From positions 236,534-300,533 of the forward strand of contig VBWB01000004.1 of assembly GCA_006218045.1 (NCBI GenBank): a DNA stretch of 64,000 bases. The letters are read 5' to 3'. Each line of letters starts with the position of its first letter. Within the stretch, counting starts at the first letter, position 1. The translations under genes were made by a program, and so were the position numbers. The notes under the pieces are model-generated. The model searched no databases, was not told the DNA's origin, and was given only the letters and a program-made list of their open reading frames with translations. This DNA is from Stygiobacter sp. (GTDB lineage Bacteria > Pseudomonadota > Alphaproteobacteria > Rhodospirillales > Magnetospirillaceae). This document shows positions 51,643 through 60,933 of the stretch, in pieces.

Positions 51643-52859
51643 CGTCCTTGGCGACGGCGTTGCCCGGTGTGCGTCGGCAGATTCTATTCCGCTTGGCGGT
51701 ATGCGGGATCATGCTGGCGCTCGCCGCCGGAGTGGTGAGCTATGTCATCGAGATCCGCCAGCTCGACCGCCTCGTCCATCAGATGGCGACGCAACAGGCG
51801 ACTCATCTGGTCCATTCGATGGAGAGGGGTTCCGTGGAAGCCGGGCAGGCAGCGGCTGTGGATGGCTTCCTGTTCGCGCGGGTGACGACGGGTTCCGAAA
51901 CCCGCGATTTGTGGCGTCCCGGCGTACCGACATCCCTACGTGGCCGTGTCGATGAACTCCTGGCACAGAACGGCGACGGTGAACACCACGTCACTTTCCG
52001 CCAGGACGACCGGCTACATATGTTCATCGCCTTCGATCTCGGCACAGGGAACGGGCGTTTCGCCGGCCTCTACCGGGTCGACGAATCCCTGGATCAGTCC
52101 CTGACGCGGCAGGTGACATGGTCGGTGGCGGGAATCATCCTGGCCGTCGTCTTGTCCACTGGAATTCTCGTTCCGGTGTTGCTGGCGCTGGAAGGAAAGG
52201 TGATCCGCCACGCCCGCGACGCGGTGGACGCCAATATCGACGCTCTGGTCACCCTCGGCAACGCCATCGCCCAGCGTGACAGCGACACCGACGCCCACAA
52301 CTACCGGGTCACGCTCTACGCCATTCGTCTGGCCGAGCATGTCGGCCTGGACGACGAGGCCATCCGCCACCTCATCCGTGGCGCCTTCCTGCACGACGTC
52401 GGCAAGATCGGCATACCCGATGCCGTCCTGCTGAAGCCGGGGAAGCTGACCGAAGAAGAATTTTCCGTCATGCGGACCCATGTCCGGCGAGGTCTGGCGA
52501 TCGTCGGGCGCTCCCGCTGGCTGGCCCCGGCGTCCGAGGTGATCGGCGGTCATCACGAACGGTATGATGGAAGCGGCTACCCGCAAGGATTGTCGGGCGA
52601 GGCCATTCCATTGGCGGCCCGGATTTTCGCGGTGGTGGACGTGTTCGACGCACTCACCTCGAAGCGCCCCTACAAGGAGGCATTCCCGCTCGAACGTGCT
52701 CGCGACATCATGTTTGATGGACGGGGGCGGCATTTCGACCCGGTGATCTTGGACCGCTTTTTGGAGGTCGCCGACGCGCTCTATGTCGAATGCTGCATCG
52801 CCGATGAAACCTGTGCCCGAAGAGATCTCGAACAGGAATTGCGCAAGCGGTTTGGGTGA
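51639..52859 (+). CDS. Membrane HD-GYP domain phosphodiesterase (c-di-GMP)
   Basis: 406 aa. Two membrane segments (about 15-40 and 160-180) flank a periplasmic sensor. The cytoplasmic HD-GYP domain (about 200-390) has '[20 protein letters not shown]', HD in '[20 protein letters not shown]', '[12 protein letters not shown]', '[20 protein letters not shown]' (HHExxDGxGYP) and '[20 protein letters not shown]'. GTG start overlaps the MCP stop. It should lower c-di-GMP and thus favour motility, in step with the chemoreceptor. Confidence 0.9.
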   Translation: MTSLATALPGVRRQILFRLAVCGIMLALAAGVVSYVIEIRQLDRLVHQMATQQATHLVHSMERGSVEAGQAAAVDGFLFARVTTGSETRDLWRPGVPTSLRGRVDELLAQNGDGEHHVTFRQDDRLHMFIAFDLGTGNGRFAGLYRVDESLDQSLTRQVTWSVAGIILAVVLSTGILVPVLLALEGKVIRHARDAVDANIDALVTLGNAIAQRDSDTDAHNYRVTLYAIRLAEHVGLDDEAIRHLIRGAFLHDVGKIGIPDAVLLKPGKLTEEEFSVMRTHVRRGLAIVGRSRWLAPASEVIGGHHERYDGSGYPQGLSGEAIPLAARIFAVVDVFDALTSKRPYKEAFPLERARDIMFDGRGRHFDPVILDRFLEVADALYVECCIADETCARRDLEQELRKRFG

Positions 52860-52879
52860 TCGGTCATCCTCCCGTCCAT

Positions 52880-52917
52880 TTACATTTCTTTACCCTGAAC
52901 GTCGTCGGCAGGTTACA
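52880..52917 (+). promoter_or_regulatory. Island promoter 2: TTACA-N5-TTACC, 17-bp spacer, GTTACA
   Basis: TTACA 52880-52884, TTACC 52890-52894, spacer 52895-52911, GTTACA 52912-52917. It precedes the HMA-like gene at 52999 by about 80 bases. Confidence 0.7.
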
Positions 52918-52998
52918 TGGGCGTGGTGGAATGGCAATCGAAGGGGGCGATGCCGTCAAACTGCGGCATCCATTCCAAGAGCAAAGGGAGTTCATGCA

Positions 52999-53325
52999 AT
53001 GACGACCGACTCGCTCATCGTCACCCACACCATAGCCCTCAACGGCGCCGCCGCCGAAGCCGTGGTCGCGGCACTGACCGCCAAGCCCGGAGTCAAAGGC
53101 GTCCGCGCGGAAGCGAACAGGGACCGGTTCGAAGTCACCTACGATCTTCGCCACCTGCGCCTCGATGATGTCGAACAAGCGGCGGTGGCGGTCGGGGCGA
53201 TTCCGGCGAAAGGCATCCTCAACACGATCCGCCGCGGATGGATCCGCTTTACCGACGAGAACATTTTTTCCAGCGTCAGTGCCCCTGCGGCCCCGTGCTG
53301 TAATCGGCCGCCGGGCGGAAAGTAG
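52999..53325 (+). CDS. Small soluble protein with a HMA-like ferredoxin fold (108 aa)
   Basis: 'LIVTHTIALNGAAAEAVVAA', 'KPGVKGVRAEANRDRFEVTY' and 'LDDVEQAAVAVGAIP' show the beta-alpha-beta pattern of heavy-metal-associated domains, but the CxxC motif is missing from the usual loop. A Cys pair lies at the C-terminus (APCCNRPPGGK). Possibly a metallochaperone-like protein of the island. ATG 52999 has GGGAG upstream. Confidence 0.65.
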   Translation: MTTDSLIVTHTIALNGAAAEAVVAALTAKPGVKGVRAEANRDRFEVTYDLRHLRLDDVEQAAVAVGAIPAKGILNTIRRGWIRFTDENIFSSVSAPAAPCCNRPPGGK

Positions 53326-53388
53326 GCGGTTTGAATGGGGCGCGAGACTCATGTTGTATTCCCGGCCGACCCGCACCATGCTCGTTTC

Positions 53389-53721
53389 ATGTCGCGCGCC
53401 ATCCTCATATTCGTCATGACGCTTGCCCTCGTCGTCGCGGGCGGTACGCCCATGGCGACGGCTGGCCCGGCGGCCGGGATGTCGATGGATATGCCCGGCG
53501 GAGATTTGGACGGGAAGCCTTGCCCGGCCTGCGACGTCGCCGATGCGAATGCGATGTCCTGTCTCCAGATCTGCGCCGCCCCGGCCGCGATGGCCGTTCT
53601 GGTTGATCTGGCGAAGCTACCCGTCATGGCGACCGGAGCGGTCGCCCCTCCGCTTGCGGTGGCGGCGCCCGTCGGTTCCGGCCGCGCGCCCGAACCACCC
53701 CCTCCACGTCTTTCCGCCTGA
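53389..53721 (+). CDS. Small exported CopL/CzcI-like Cys-rich protein (110 aa)
   Basis: Signal peptide 'AILIFVMTLALVVAGGTPMA', then 'MSMDMPGGDLDGKPCPACDV' and 'DANAMSCLQICAA', a Met/Cys-rich metal-binding-like segment, and a Pro-rich C-terminus ('RAPEPPPPRLSA'), like the 41627 protein. ATG at 53389 is chosen from the signal peptide; an ATG at 53335 would add 18 residues. Confidence 0.55.
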   Translation: MSRAILIFVMTLALVVAGGTPMATAGPAAGMSMDMPGGDLDGKPCPACDVADANAMSCLQICAAPAAMAVLVDLAKLPVMATGAVAPPLAVAAPVGSGRAPEPPPPRLSA

Positions 53722-53863
53722 CGCGATCGGCCATCGGGCCGAGATCGGGATTGCCACGGACGACATCGTCGCAGCGCATGACGCTGGCGGTGTGACCTCG
53801 GCTGTTCACCTTCGTCAGAGCCCAGAGCGTAGGGACGCTCCTGGATAACCGGAGAATTCTCCA

Positions 53864-54718
53864 ATGAAGACCGTTTCCATCGCCTCCGTTCTCGCCATCC
53901 TCGCCGGCGGGATGTTCGCTCCAATCGTCATCGCCGCCGAGCGAGTGCCGCTGTCGCAGGTTTCCCACATCCACGGCATCGCCGCCGACCCCGCCACACC
54001 CGGCGCGGTCTACCTCGCCACCCATTACGGACTGTACCGCGCACTGCCGGACGGCTCGGCCGAACGCATCTCCCAGACCCGCGACGACTTCATGGGCTTT
54101 ACGCCGCACCCCGCCGACCCCCAGGTGTTCTTCGCCAGCGGCCATCCGCAGGGCGGCGGCAATCTCGGCATCATCCGCTCGGCCGACGGCGGCGTGACCT
54201 GGGGGAAACTGGCGCCGGGGGTCAAGGGGCCAGTGGACTTCCATGCCATGGATGTCAGCAAGGGCAATCCGCAGGTGATGTACGGGGTCCATGGCGGGCT
54301 GCAGGTCTCCCGCGACGGCGGCAAGACCTGGGCGATGGTCGGCCCTGCGCCGGAGGGGTTGCTCGACCTCGCCATCGGCACCAAGGATCCCGACCTCCTT
54401 TACGCCGCCACCAAGGTGCAACTTCTGATCAGCCGTGACGGCGGTCGCTCCTGGGCTCCCGCCCATACCGTGAATCGGCCCGCCACCATGGTGGACGTGG
54501 CCTCGGATGGGACGGTGCATGCCTACCTCTACGGCCACGGCCTGGCGCGGACCCAGGAGGGCAGCCCCGCATGGTCAAAGCTGGGCGAACTGCCCGGCGA
54601 GAACGCCATGCTTCATTTTTCCGCTGGCAGGGACGCCCTCTACGCCGTGCGCCAGGACAGCGCGGTGCTGAAGAGCGCCGATGGCGGCAAGACTTGGCAG
54701 CCGTTGGCCGGGAGGTGA
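53864..54718 (+). CDS. Periplasmic BNR/Ycf48-like beta-propeller protein (F510_1955 type)
   Basis: 284 aa. Signal peptide to about 24, then repeats of the Asp-box type: 'IRSADGGVTWGKL', 'QVSRDGGKTWAMV', 'LISRDGGRSWAPA', 'LKSADGGKTWQPL'. The start 'LSQVSHIHGIAADPATPGAV' is typical of the F510_1955 'glycosylhydrolase' group often found near copper genes. Catalytic activity is doubtful; a scaffold role for metalloprotein assembly is possible. Confidence 0.8.
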   Translation: MKTVSIASVLAILAGGMFAPIVIAAERVPLSQVSHIHGIAADPATPGAVYLATHYGLYRALPDGSAERISQTRDDFMGFTPHPADPQVFFASGHPQGGGNLGIIRSADGGVTWGKLAPGVKGPVDFHAMDVSKGNPQVMYGVHGGLQVSRDGGKTWAMVGPAPEGLLDLAIGTKDPDLLYAATKVQLLISRDGGRSWAPAHTVNRPATMVDVASDGTVHAYLYGHGLARTQEGSPAWSKLGELPGENAMLHFSAGRDALYAVRQDSAVLKSADGGKTWQPLAGR

Positions 54719-54720
54719 CG

Positions 54721-55182
54721 ATGAAACGGCTGACAGGGGTGGCGACACTTGTCGCCGCCGGTGCCGCGGCGGTCGCGGTCGTCGTCGTCATGAGCGACGG
54801 TCCGCCGGGCAAGGCCGACCCGAACGATCCCCGGCAGGTGGCGTTCGGCAAGAGCATCTACGAGGCCAACTGCGCCTCCTGCCACGGCTCGCGGCTGGAA
54901 GGCCAGCCGGACTGGCGGACCCGCAAGCCGGACGGGCGCTTGCCGGCGCCGCCCCACGATGCCGAGGGCCATACCTGGCACCATCCCGATGGCGATCTGT
55001 TCGGGATCATCAAGAAGGGGATCGCCGCCTATGCTCCGCCGGGTTACGAGAGCGACATGCCCGCCTTCGGCGGCACCCTCTCGGACGAGGAAATCTGGGC
55101 GACGCTTTCCTACATCAAGAGCAATTGGCCGGCAAAGACTCGCACCGAACAGCAACGACGCACCGAGGCGGTCAGAAAATAG
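54721..55182 (+). CDS. Membrane-anchored monohaem cytochrome c (153 aa)
   Basis: N-terminal anchor or signal (about 5-25), haem motif CASCH at 51-55, Met ligand in 'YESDMPAFGGTLSDEEIWAT' and the terminal helix 'LSYIKSNWPAKTR'. 'HTWHHPDGDLFGIIKKGIA' is a common motif of this cytochrome group found with copper-resistance genes. It starts 2 bases after the previous gene. Confidence 0.88.
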   Translation: MKRLTGVATLVAAGAAAVAVVVVMSDGPPGKADPNDPRQVAFGKSIYEANCASCHGSRLEGQPDWRTRKPDGRLPAPPHDAEGHTWHHPDGDLFGIIKKGIAAYAPPGYESDMPAFGGTLSDEEIWATLSYIKSNWPAKTRTEQQRRTEAVRK

Positions 55183-55195
55183 AAAGGAAGCGGCG

Positions 55196-55321
55196 ATGAC
55201 TTTCGATCACATGGGATGGGGCATGCTGGGCGGCGGGCTGCTGTGGCTCCTGCTGCTGGTTTTGCTGGTCCTGGGGATTGCCGCCCTGGTCAAGTATCTG
55301 CGCTCGCCTGGGCCGAAATGA
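55196..55321 (+). CDS. Small single-span membrane protein (41 aa)
   Basis: MTFDHMGWGMLGGGLLWLLL followed by LLVLLVLGIAALVKYL and RSPGPK. Resembles the N-terminal halves of short 'MGWG' proteins that often carry a SHOCT tail; no SHOCT segment is present here. AAGGAAG lies just before the ATG, and it follows the cytochrome by 13 bases. Function unknown. Confidence 0.6.
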   Translation: MTFDHMGWGMLGGGLLWLLLLVLLVLGIAALVKYLRSPGPK

Positions 55322-55364
55322 CGGTGGGCGGAAACGGCGGGCGCAGGACGACAGGCAGGCCCAT

Positions 55365-55402
55365 TTACACTTCTTTACCTTGCCGGTCATCGACGGGTTA
55401 CA
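55365..55402 (+). promoter_or_regulatory. Island promoter 3: TTACA-N5-TTACC, 17-bp spacer, GTTACA
   Basis: TTACA 55365-55369, TTACC 55375-55379, spacer 55380-55396, GTTACA 55397-55402. It precedes the DUF2933 gene at 55443 by about 40 bases. Confidence 0.7.
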
Positions 55403-55442
55403 GGGCGGTGGTGGAATGGCGACACCAGGAAAGGAGACCGCC

Positions 55443-55670
55443 ATGACCGCCCACACCCACCATGAACCAACGTTCTGGCGTTCGCGCACCGGCATCGCTT
55501 TGCTGATGTTCCTCGGTTTGGCCGTCACGCTGCTGGCCGCCGAGCACTGGGCGCACCTTGCGGGATACCTGCCGCTTCTGGTGCTGCTCCTGTGCCCCCT
55601 GATGCACCTGTTCATGCATGGCGGTCACGGTCACGGCGGCCATGATCAGACCGGCCCGAAGAAGGAGTGA
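55443..55670 (+). CDS. DUF2933 small membrane protein (75 aa)
   Basis: 'HTHHEPTFWRSRTGIALLMF' then a hydrophobic span ('GLAVTLLAAEHWAHLAGYLP'), a second one ('LLVLLLCPLMHLFMHGGHGH') and a His-rich end GHGHGGHDQTG. DUF2933 proteins with a CPLMHxFMHGGHG segment commonly neighbour copper-resistance genes. It heads a unit with the methyltransferase-like and CopA-type genes. Confidence 0.85.
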   Translation: MTAHTHHEPTFWRSRTGIALLMFLGLAVTLLAAEHWAHLAGYLPLLVLLLCPLMHLFMHGGHGHGGHDQTGPKKE

Positions 55671-55675
55671 CGGCC

Positions 55676-56338
55676 ATGCCCGAGACTATTCCCGCCTACG
55701 GCCTGTGGCTGCTGGTCGTCGTCAATTCGGCCCTGTTCATCCTGTTCGCCTTCAGCTTCGCGAAGCCGCAGAGCAAGCGCGACTGGCGGTCTCTGGGCGC
55801 CTTCTCGGCCTTCGTGTTGGCGCTGTTCACCGAGATGTACGGCTTTCCGCTCACCATCTACCTGCTGTCGGGCTGGCTGGGCAGCCGCTATCCGGCGCTC
55901 GACCCGTTCAGCCACGAGGCAGGTCATCTGTGGTCGACGCTGTTCGGCCTTTCGGGCGATCCCCATTTCAGCGTGCTCCATATCCTCAGCACCCTGCTGA
56001 TCGCGGCCGGCTTCATCATCGTCGCCAAGGCGTGGCATGTGCTGCACGCAGCCCAGAGCAAAGGCGAACTGGCGACCATCGGCCCCTATGCCGTCGTCCG
56101 TCATCCCCAATATTTCGGCTTCATCGCGGTGCTGCTTGGCTTCCTGCTGCAATGGCCGACCTTGCTGACGCTACTGATGTTCCCGGTGCTGGTGGTGATG
56201 TATGTCCGCCTCGCCCGCATCGAGGAGCGCGAGGCCGCCCATCACTTCCCGGTCCGCTATCCGGATTACGCGGCCCACGTCCCCGCCTTCATCCCCCGGT
56301 TCGGCGATGACGGGTCGGCGACGCATGCCCATCACTGA
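55676..56338 (+). CDS. Isoprenylcysteine carboxyl methyltransferase-like membrane protein
   Basis: 220 aa, about six membrane spans. The ICMT/PEMT-like end 'GPYAVVRHPQYFGFIAVLLG' followed by 'RIEEREAAHHFPVRYPDYA' binds S-adenosylmethionine in the family. Often found beside copper genes; its substrate in this setting is unknown. ATG 55676 lies 5 bases after the DUF2933 stop. Confidence 0.85.
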   Translation: MPETIPAYGLWLLVVVNSALFILFAFSFAKPQSKRDWRSLGAFSAFVLALFTEMYGFPLTIYLLSGWLGSRYPALDPFSHEAGHLWSTLFGLSGDPHFSVLHILSTLLIAAGFIIVAKAWHVLHAAQSKGELATIGPYAVVRHPQYFGFIAVLLGFLLQWPTLLTLLMFPVLVVMYVRLARIEEREAAHHFPVRYPDYAAHVPAFIPRFGDDGSATHAHH

Positions 56339-56356
56339 GTCCATGGGAGATTCGTC

Positions 56357-57232
56357 ATGACCACCTGCCACCTTCCCGCTCACGATCACATGCCATCCCA
56401 CGCACCGATGGCCACATCCAAGGGTCCGGCGGTCGGAGCCGGCCTGCTGGGGGCGTCGGCGCTGCTCCTCCTCTATTTCGGCCTGTTGACCGCACTCTCG
56501 GGATGGTCGTTCACGCTCGACCAGTTCCGCGAGTTCTGGCCCTACATCGTCGCCCTGGCCACCGGCTTCGGCGTACAGGTCGGCCTGTTCACCCATCTTC
56601 ATCGCACCATGCATGCCGCATCGGGCACGGTGGTGGCCGCGACCGGCACCACCTCGGGGCTGGCGATGCTGTCGTGCTGCACCCATTATCTCGTCACCCT
56701 GTTGCCGGCGCTCGGCGCCACCGGGCTGGTGAACTTCGTCGGCGCGTATCAGGTGGAACTGCTCTGGTTCGGCCTGATAGCCAATCTGGCAGGCATCTTC
56801 TATGTCGGCCATCGCGTGATCGCCGTTTCCCGTGCCGCCGCAGTGGCGGCGATGGCGGTTCTTGTCGTCCTTGCTTCGCCGCCGGCCGCCATGGCTGAGA
56901 CCTTGCAGACGCAGACCGACCGGCAGGGTCAGGTGACGGTCCAGGTGACCCCGCTCGCACTGAAGGCAGACGGATGGACCTTCCAGGTGGTGTTCGACAC
57001 CCATTCCGTCACCCTCGACCACGACGTGACGGCGGTCGCCGCCCTGGTTGGCCCCGATGGACGAGAGCACAAACCGTTGGCGTGGAATGGTGACCCGGCC
57101 GGCGGCCATCACCGCAAGGGCATCCTGGTCTTCGCGCCTCTCGACCCGATGCCGTCCTCCGTGGCGCTTAAGCTGCGCAACATCGGACCGGTTCCCGAGC
57201 GCTCGTTCTCCTGGCCCCTGGCTGGCCGGTAA
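56357..57232 (+). CDS. Polytopic membrane protein with C-terminal periplasmic domain (291 aa)
   Basis: His-rich N-terminus ([15 protein letters not shown]), about four membrane spans (including '[20 protein letters not shown]' with a CC pair in the membrane region), then a signal-like helix at about 155-180 ('[11 protein letters not shown]') and a soluble beta domain to the end with '[15 protein letters not shown]'. The fusion of a membrane module to an exported beta domain resembles the adaptor layout. A copper transport role is plausible; I recognise no named family. Confidence 0.65.
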   Translation: MTTCHLPAHDHMPSHAPMATSKGPAVGAGLLGASALLLLYFGLLTALSGWSFTLDQFREFWPYIVALATGFGVQVGLFTHLHRTMHAASGTVVAATGTTSGLAMLSCCTHYLVTLLPALGATGLVNFVGAYQVELLWFGLIANLAGIFYVGHRVIAVSRAAAVAAMAVLVVLASPPAAMAETLQTQTDRQGQVTVQVTPLALKADGWTFQVVFDTHSVTLDHDVTAVAALVGPDGREHKPLAWNGDPAGGHHRKGILVFAPLDPMPSSVALKLRNIGPVPERSFSWPLAGR

Positions 57233-57251
57233 TCACTCAGAGGAGGTCGCC

Positions 57252-59603
57252 ATGTCTGGATCGCACGACCAATGCCATCACCATGCCCACGGGCACGCCG
57301 AGGGACACCGGCCTTCCACCGCCATCGACCCGGTCTGCGGCATGGCCGTCGATCCCGCCACCGCAGAACACCGGTTCAAGCATGATGGTGTCACCTCCTA
57401 TTTCTGCAGCGCCCATTGCCACGATAAGTTCGCGGCCGATCCCGGTAAGTATGGGGAGAAGGTTGCCTCCACACCGCCAACGGCACCGGAAGGCGTGATC
57501 TACACCTGCCCCATGCACCCCGAGATCCGCCAGAGCAGTCCCGGAAACTGCCCCATCTGCGGCATGGCGCTGGAACCGGAACAGCCCACGGCGGAAAGCG
57601 GACCAAGTCCGGAGCTGGTGGACTTCACCCGCCGGCTCTGGATCGGCTTGGTCCTGACTCTGCCGCTGGTGATCTGGGAAATGGGGGCACACATCCCCGG
57701 GCTCGGCCTGCATGCCCTGTTGCCGCCCTCGGTGGCTGTCTGGGGGCAGGCGCTGGTGGCGACCCCGGTCGTGCTGTGGGCGGGTTGGCCGCTGCTGGAG
57801 CGTGGCTGGCAATCCTTCCTACGACGCAAGCTTAACATGTTCTCGCTGATCGCCCTGGGGGTGATGACCGCCTACCTCTTCAGCCTGGTCGCCACCGCCG
57901 CCCCCGGCCTTTTCCCCGCCGGTTTCCGCGGCGAGGGCGGGGTGGTAGCGGTCTATTACGAGGCGGCGGCGGTCATCACCGTCCTGGTGCTGCTGGGGCA
58001 GGTGCTGGAACTGCGGGCGCGAGAGCGTACCGGCGGCGCCATCCGGGCGCTGCTGAACCTTGCACCCAAGACCGCACGGCGCATCGACGCCGATGGTCAC
58101 GACGAAGAGATCCCCTTGGCCGCCGTCCATGTCGGCGATCACCTGCGGGTGCGTCCCGGCGACGGCGTGCCGGTGGACGGCAGCGTGGTCGAGGGCCGTA
58201 GCGCCGTCGATGAATCCATGGTTACCGGCGAGTCGATGCCGGTCGAGAAAGGACCCGGCGACACGCTGATCGGCGGCACGGTCAACGGAACCGGCGCGTT
58301 GGTGATGACGGCCGAAAAGGTCGGCAGCGACACCATGCTTGCCCGCATCGTCCAGATGGTGGCCGAGGCCCAGCGCAGCCGCGCCCCGATCCAGCGGCTG
58401 GCGGACGAGGTCGCGGCCTGGTTCGTGCCCGCCGTGGTCGCCGTGGCGGTCGTGAGCTTCGTCGTCTGGGCGATCTGGGGGCCGCCGCCCGCGCTCGCCT
58501 ACGCCCTGATCGTCGCCGTGTCCGTACTCATCATCGCCTGTCCCTGCGCTCTGGGGCTGGCGACGCCGATGTCGATCATGGTCGGCGTCGGGCGCGGCGC
58601 CACAGAAGGCGTGCTGATCAGGAACGCCGAGGCGCTGGAGCGGTTCGAAAAGGTGGACACCCTTGTGGTCGACAAGACCGGCACCCTGACCGAGGGCAAG
58701 CCCCGAGTCACCGCCATTCTCACGGCGTCCGGCCTGGACGAGGATACTGTGCTGGCACTGGCGGCCTCCCTGGAGCGTTCGAGCGAACATCCCCTGGCCG
58801 CCGCTATCGTCGCGGCCGCGAAGGAACGGAACCTGCCCCTTGATAAGGCCCGCGACTTCTTGTCGGTCACCGGCAAGGGCATCACCGGCATGGTCGGCTC
58901 CCACCGCTTGGCGCTCGGCAACCGGGCGTTGATGGAGGGGCAGAGCATCGACCTTGGCGACCTCTCCGAGCGCGCCGACGCCCTTCGCCGCGAAGGGGCC
59001 ACCGCCCTGTTTGTCGCCGTGGACGGCAAGCCCGGCGGAGTCGTCGCCATCGCCGATCCCATCAAGGCATCGACGCCGGACGCCTTGGCCGCACTACGTG
59101 CCGACGGCATCCGCATCGTCATGCTGACCGGCGACAACCGAACCACAGCCATGGCGGTGGCGGACCGCCTCGGTATAACCGATGTCGAAGCCGAGATACT
59201 GCCCGAGGACAAGCACCGGGTGGTCCGCCGTCTGCGCGACCAGGGCCGGGTAGTGGCCATGGCCGGCGACGGCGTCAACGACGCTCCGGCCCTGGCCGAG
59301 GCCGACATCGGCATCGCCATGGGCACCGGCACCGAGGTGGCGATTCAGAGCGCCGGGGTCACTCTGGTCAAGGGCGACCTGGCTGGCATCGCCCGCGCCC
59401 GGCACTTGAGCCGCGCCACCATGCGCAACATCCGCCAGAACCTGTTCCTGGCCTTCGCCTACAACACCGCAGGCATTCCGCTCGCGGCCGGCGTGCTCTA
59501 CCCGCTATTCGGCTGGCTGTTGAGCCCGATCGTCGCGGCGGCGGCAATGGCGTTGAGTTCGGTGTCGGTGGTTGGGAATGCGCTACGGTTGCGGAACAAT
59601 TGA
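57252..59603 (+). CDS. copA: Cu(+)-type P1B ATPase with YHS and heavy-metal-binding domains
   Basis: 783 aa. His-rich start ([12 protein letters not shown]), YHS domain (about 26-70: '[20 protein letters not shown]'), HMBD (about 80-115: '[20 protein letters not shown]'), then eight membrane spans. Key sites: TGES (VTGESMPVE), CPC ([12 protein letters not shown]), phosphorylated Asp ([12 protein letters not shown]), HP motif ([10 protein letters not shown]), hinge ([20 protein letters not shown]). Exports Cu(I) to the periplasm. ATG 57252 has AGGAGG upstream. No classical CxxC HMA repeat is present. Confidence 0.95.
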   Translation: MSGSHDQCHHHAHGHAEGHRPSTAIDPVCGMAVDPATAEHRFKHDGVTSYFCSAHCHDKFAADPGKYGEKVASTPPTAPEGVIYTCPMHPEIRQSSPGNCPICGMALEPEQPTAESGPSPELVDFTRRLWIGLVLTLPLVIWEMGAHIPGLGLHALLPPSVAVWGQALVATPVVLWAGWPLLERGWQSFLRRKLNMFSLIALGVMTAYLFSLVATAAPGLFPAGFRGEGGVVAVYYEAAAVITVLVLLGQVLELRARERTGGAIRALLNLAPKTARRIDADGHDEEIPLAAVHVGDHLRVRPGDGVPVDGSVVEGRSAVDESMVTGESMPVEKGPGDTLIGGTVNGTGALVMTAEKVGSDTMLARIVQMVAEAQRSRAPIQRLADEVAAWFVPAVVAVAVVSFVVWAIWGPPPALAYALIVAVSVLIIACPCALGLATPMSIMVGVGRGATEGVLIRNAEALERFEKVDTLVVDKTGTLTEGKPRVTAILTASGLDEDTVLALAASLERSSEHPLAAAIVAAAKERNLPLDKARDFLSVTGKGITGMVGSHRLALGNRALMEGQSIDLGDLSERADALRREGATALFVAVDGKPGGVVAIADPIKASTPDALAALRADGIRIVMLTGDNRTTAMAVADRLGITDVEAEILPEDKHRVVRRLRDQGRVVAMAGDGVNDAPALAEADIGIAMGTGTEVAIQSAGVTLVKGDLAGIARARHLSRATMRNIRQNLFLAFAYNTAGIPLAAGVLYPLFGWLLSPIVAAAAMALSSVSVVGNALRLRNN

Positions 59604-59643
59604 TGTTTCCAACTTCCCTGGCAACGATGCAAACCAGAAATGC

Positions 59644-59681
59644 GAAAAACGGCCGACCGGGGATCGCTCCCTCGGTCGGCC
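59644..59681 (-). terminator. Rho-independent terminator for the phage genes (also opposes the ATPase gene)
   Basis: A 12-bp stem with one G-T pair (59651-59662 with 59670-59681) around a 7-base loop is followed on the minus strand by GTTTTTCGCA. It lies between the convergent ATPase stop (59603) and holin stop (59706). Confidence 0.8.
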
Positions 59682-59705
59682 GCGTCATGCGAAATCCGAT
59701 CTGTT

Positions 59706-60305
59706 CTATTTGCCGATGGGCGGCGCCTGCGCCAGCAAGGTGCGGGTCTGCTCGGAATCCGCCGAACCGCCGAACTCGAAGTCGAAGGCTGTGGCGAACT
59801 TGCCGGCGAGCAGGGTCACCACCGATATGATGCAGCCGCCGACGGCGGTGTTGCCGTCGACATGACCGAACACCATGAAGCCGATGCCGACGACGATGCC
59901 GAGGCCGGCGGTGATCAGCAGCACGTTGGCGCGGGTGTTGCTGCGTCCAGCCTTGATGAATTCACTGTCGCGGGCACGGGCATTCTGGCGGTCGGCCAGG
60001 GTGGCGGTGAGCGTGGTGATGGCGCCGGCCATCTGCTGCATCCGCTCCTCGTGGGCGAACGCTTGGGCCTGAGAGCGCAGTTGGAACACCAAAGTGGGAT
60101 CGGCCAGCGCCTCGCGGGCCTTATCGGGATCGTCGGTGCCGGTGATGGCGCGGACGGTGTCGGCCAACTTGCCGACGGCCTTCTCTGCGTCGTCGCCGAA
60201 CAGGCTGGCGATGTCGGGGGCGACGTCGAGAGCCACCTTGGCAAGGCCGGCGACGGGATTGGCGGCAATGGCGGCGGCATCGCCGAGGAGATCAAGCAGG
60301 TTCAT
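59706..60305 (-). CDS. Holin-like protein (GTA_holin_3TM type)
   Basis: 199 aa. Acidic helical N-terminal half ('MNLLDLLGDAAAIAANPVAG', 'DDAEKAVGKLADTVRAITGT'), then two clear membrane spans ('VLLITAGLGIVVGIGFMVFG' and 'GCIISVVTLLAGKFATAFDF'). Resembles the 3TM holins of alphaproteobacterial gene transfer agents and related prophages. The ATG at 60305 has GGAGGTATCC before it and overlaps the endolysin stop by 14 bases: a lysis pair. Confidence 0.75.
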   Translation of the reverse strand: MNLLDLLGDAAAIAANPVAGLAKVALDVAPDIASLFGDDAEKAVGKLADTVRAITGTDDPDKAREALADPTLVFQLRSQAQAFAHEERMQQMAGAITTLTATLADRQNARARDSEFIKAGRSNTRANVLLITAGLGIVVGIGFMVFGHVDGNTAVGGCIISVVTLLAGKFATAFDFEFGGSADSEQTRTLLAQAPPIGK

Positions 60306-60921
60306 GGGATACCTCCAGGGCGGCACAGGCGCGGGCATAGTGGGCCTTGCGGTCTTCGAGTCCGGTGAGGCCGCCGTTGATGCGCCGGGTGATGGTTTCG
60401 ATGTCGCGGGCATCGGCTGGTCGGTTGAGGCCGTTCCTGTGCCAGAACCACCCCGCCGAGCGGGCGGCGGGGCCGGGCCGTTCCAGTAACTCGGGCTGAG
60501 CGATCAGGTCGAGGCCGAGGGCCGTGCCGCAGGCGGCGTAATTGTCGTGTCCGGTGATCTGGATCAGGCCGCGCCCGCGATAGCGCCAGCCGTCGCCGGA
60601 GGTCTCGTCGCCATTGCCCATGCGGTTGGCATAGACTTTGGAACCGATGCGTTCCGGCTGGCGGGCATAGACGGCGGCCTGGGCCGCGTCGAAGTGGCGG
60701 GGAAAGACCCGCAGCAGCGCCTCGGCGGAGTAGTTCAGGTTCTCGACCAGGGCGCGCAACTGGCCGCTCTCGTGGGCGATCTGGGCGAGGAACGCCGCCA
60801 ATCGCAGCGGCGTGTCGATGCCCCATTCGGCGCAAGCTTCGGCCAGCGGGGTGGCAAATTTGGCAATATCGGTGGGCCGCGCCGCCGGCAGGGCGGCACG
60901 CAAGATGTCTGCGGTCAGCAT
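60292..60921 (-). CDS. GH19 chitinase-like endolysin
   Basis: 209 aa. 'LAAFLAQIAHESGQLRALVE' holds the catalytic Glu of GH19 muramidase/chitinase-like endolysins; 'YANRMGNGDETSGDGWRYRG' and 'RGLIQITGHDNYAACGTALG' follow with the second acidic residue and the family's RGxxQIT. Cuts peptidoglycan for lysis. No signal peptide, so it depends on the holin. Intact length. Confidence 0.9.
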   Translation of the reverse strand: MLTADILRAALPAARPTDIAKFATPLAEACAEWGIDTPLRLAAFLAQIAHESGQLRALVENLNYSAEALLRVFPRHFDAAQAAVYARQPERIGSKVYANRMGNGDETSGDGWRYRGRGLIQITGHDNYAACGTALGLDLIAQPELLERPGPAARSAGWFWHRNGLNRPADARDIETITRRINGGLTGLEDRKAHYARACAALEVSHEPA

Positions 60922-60933
60922 GCGGAACCTCAG

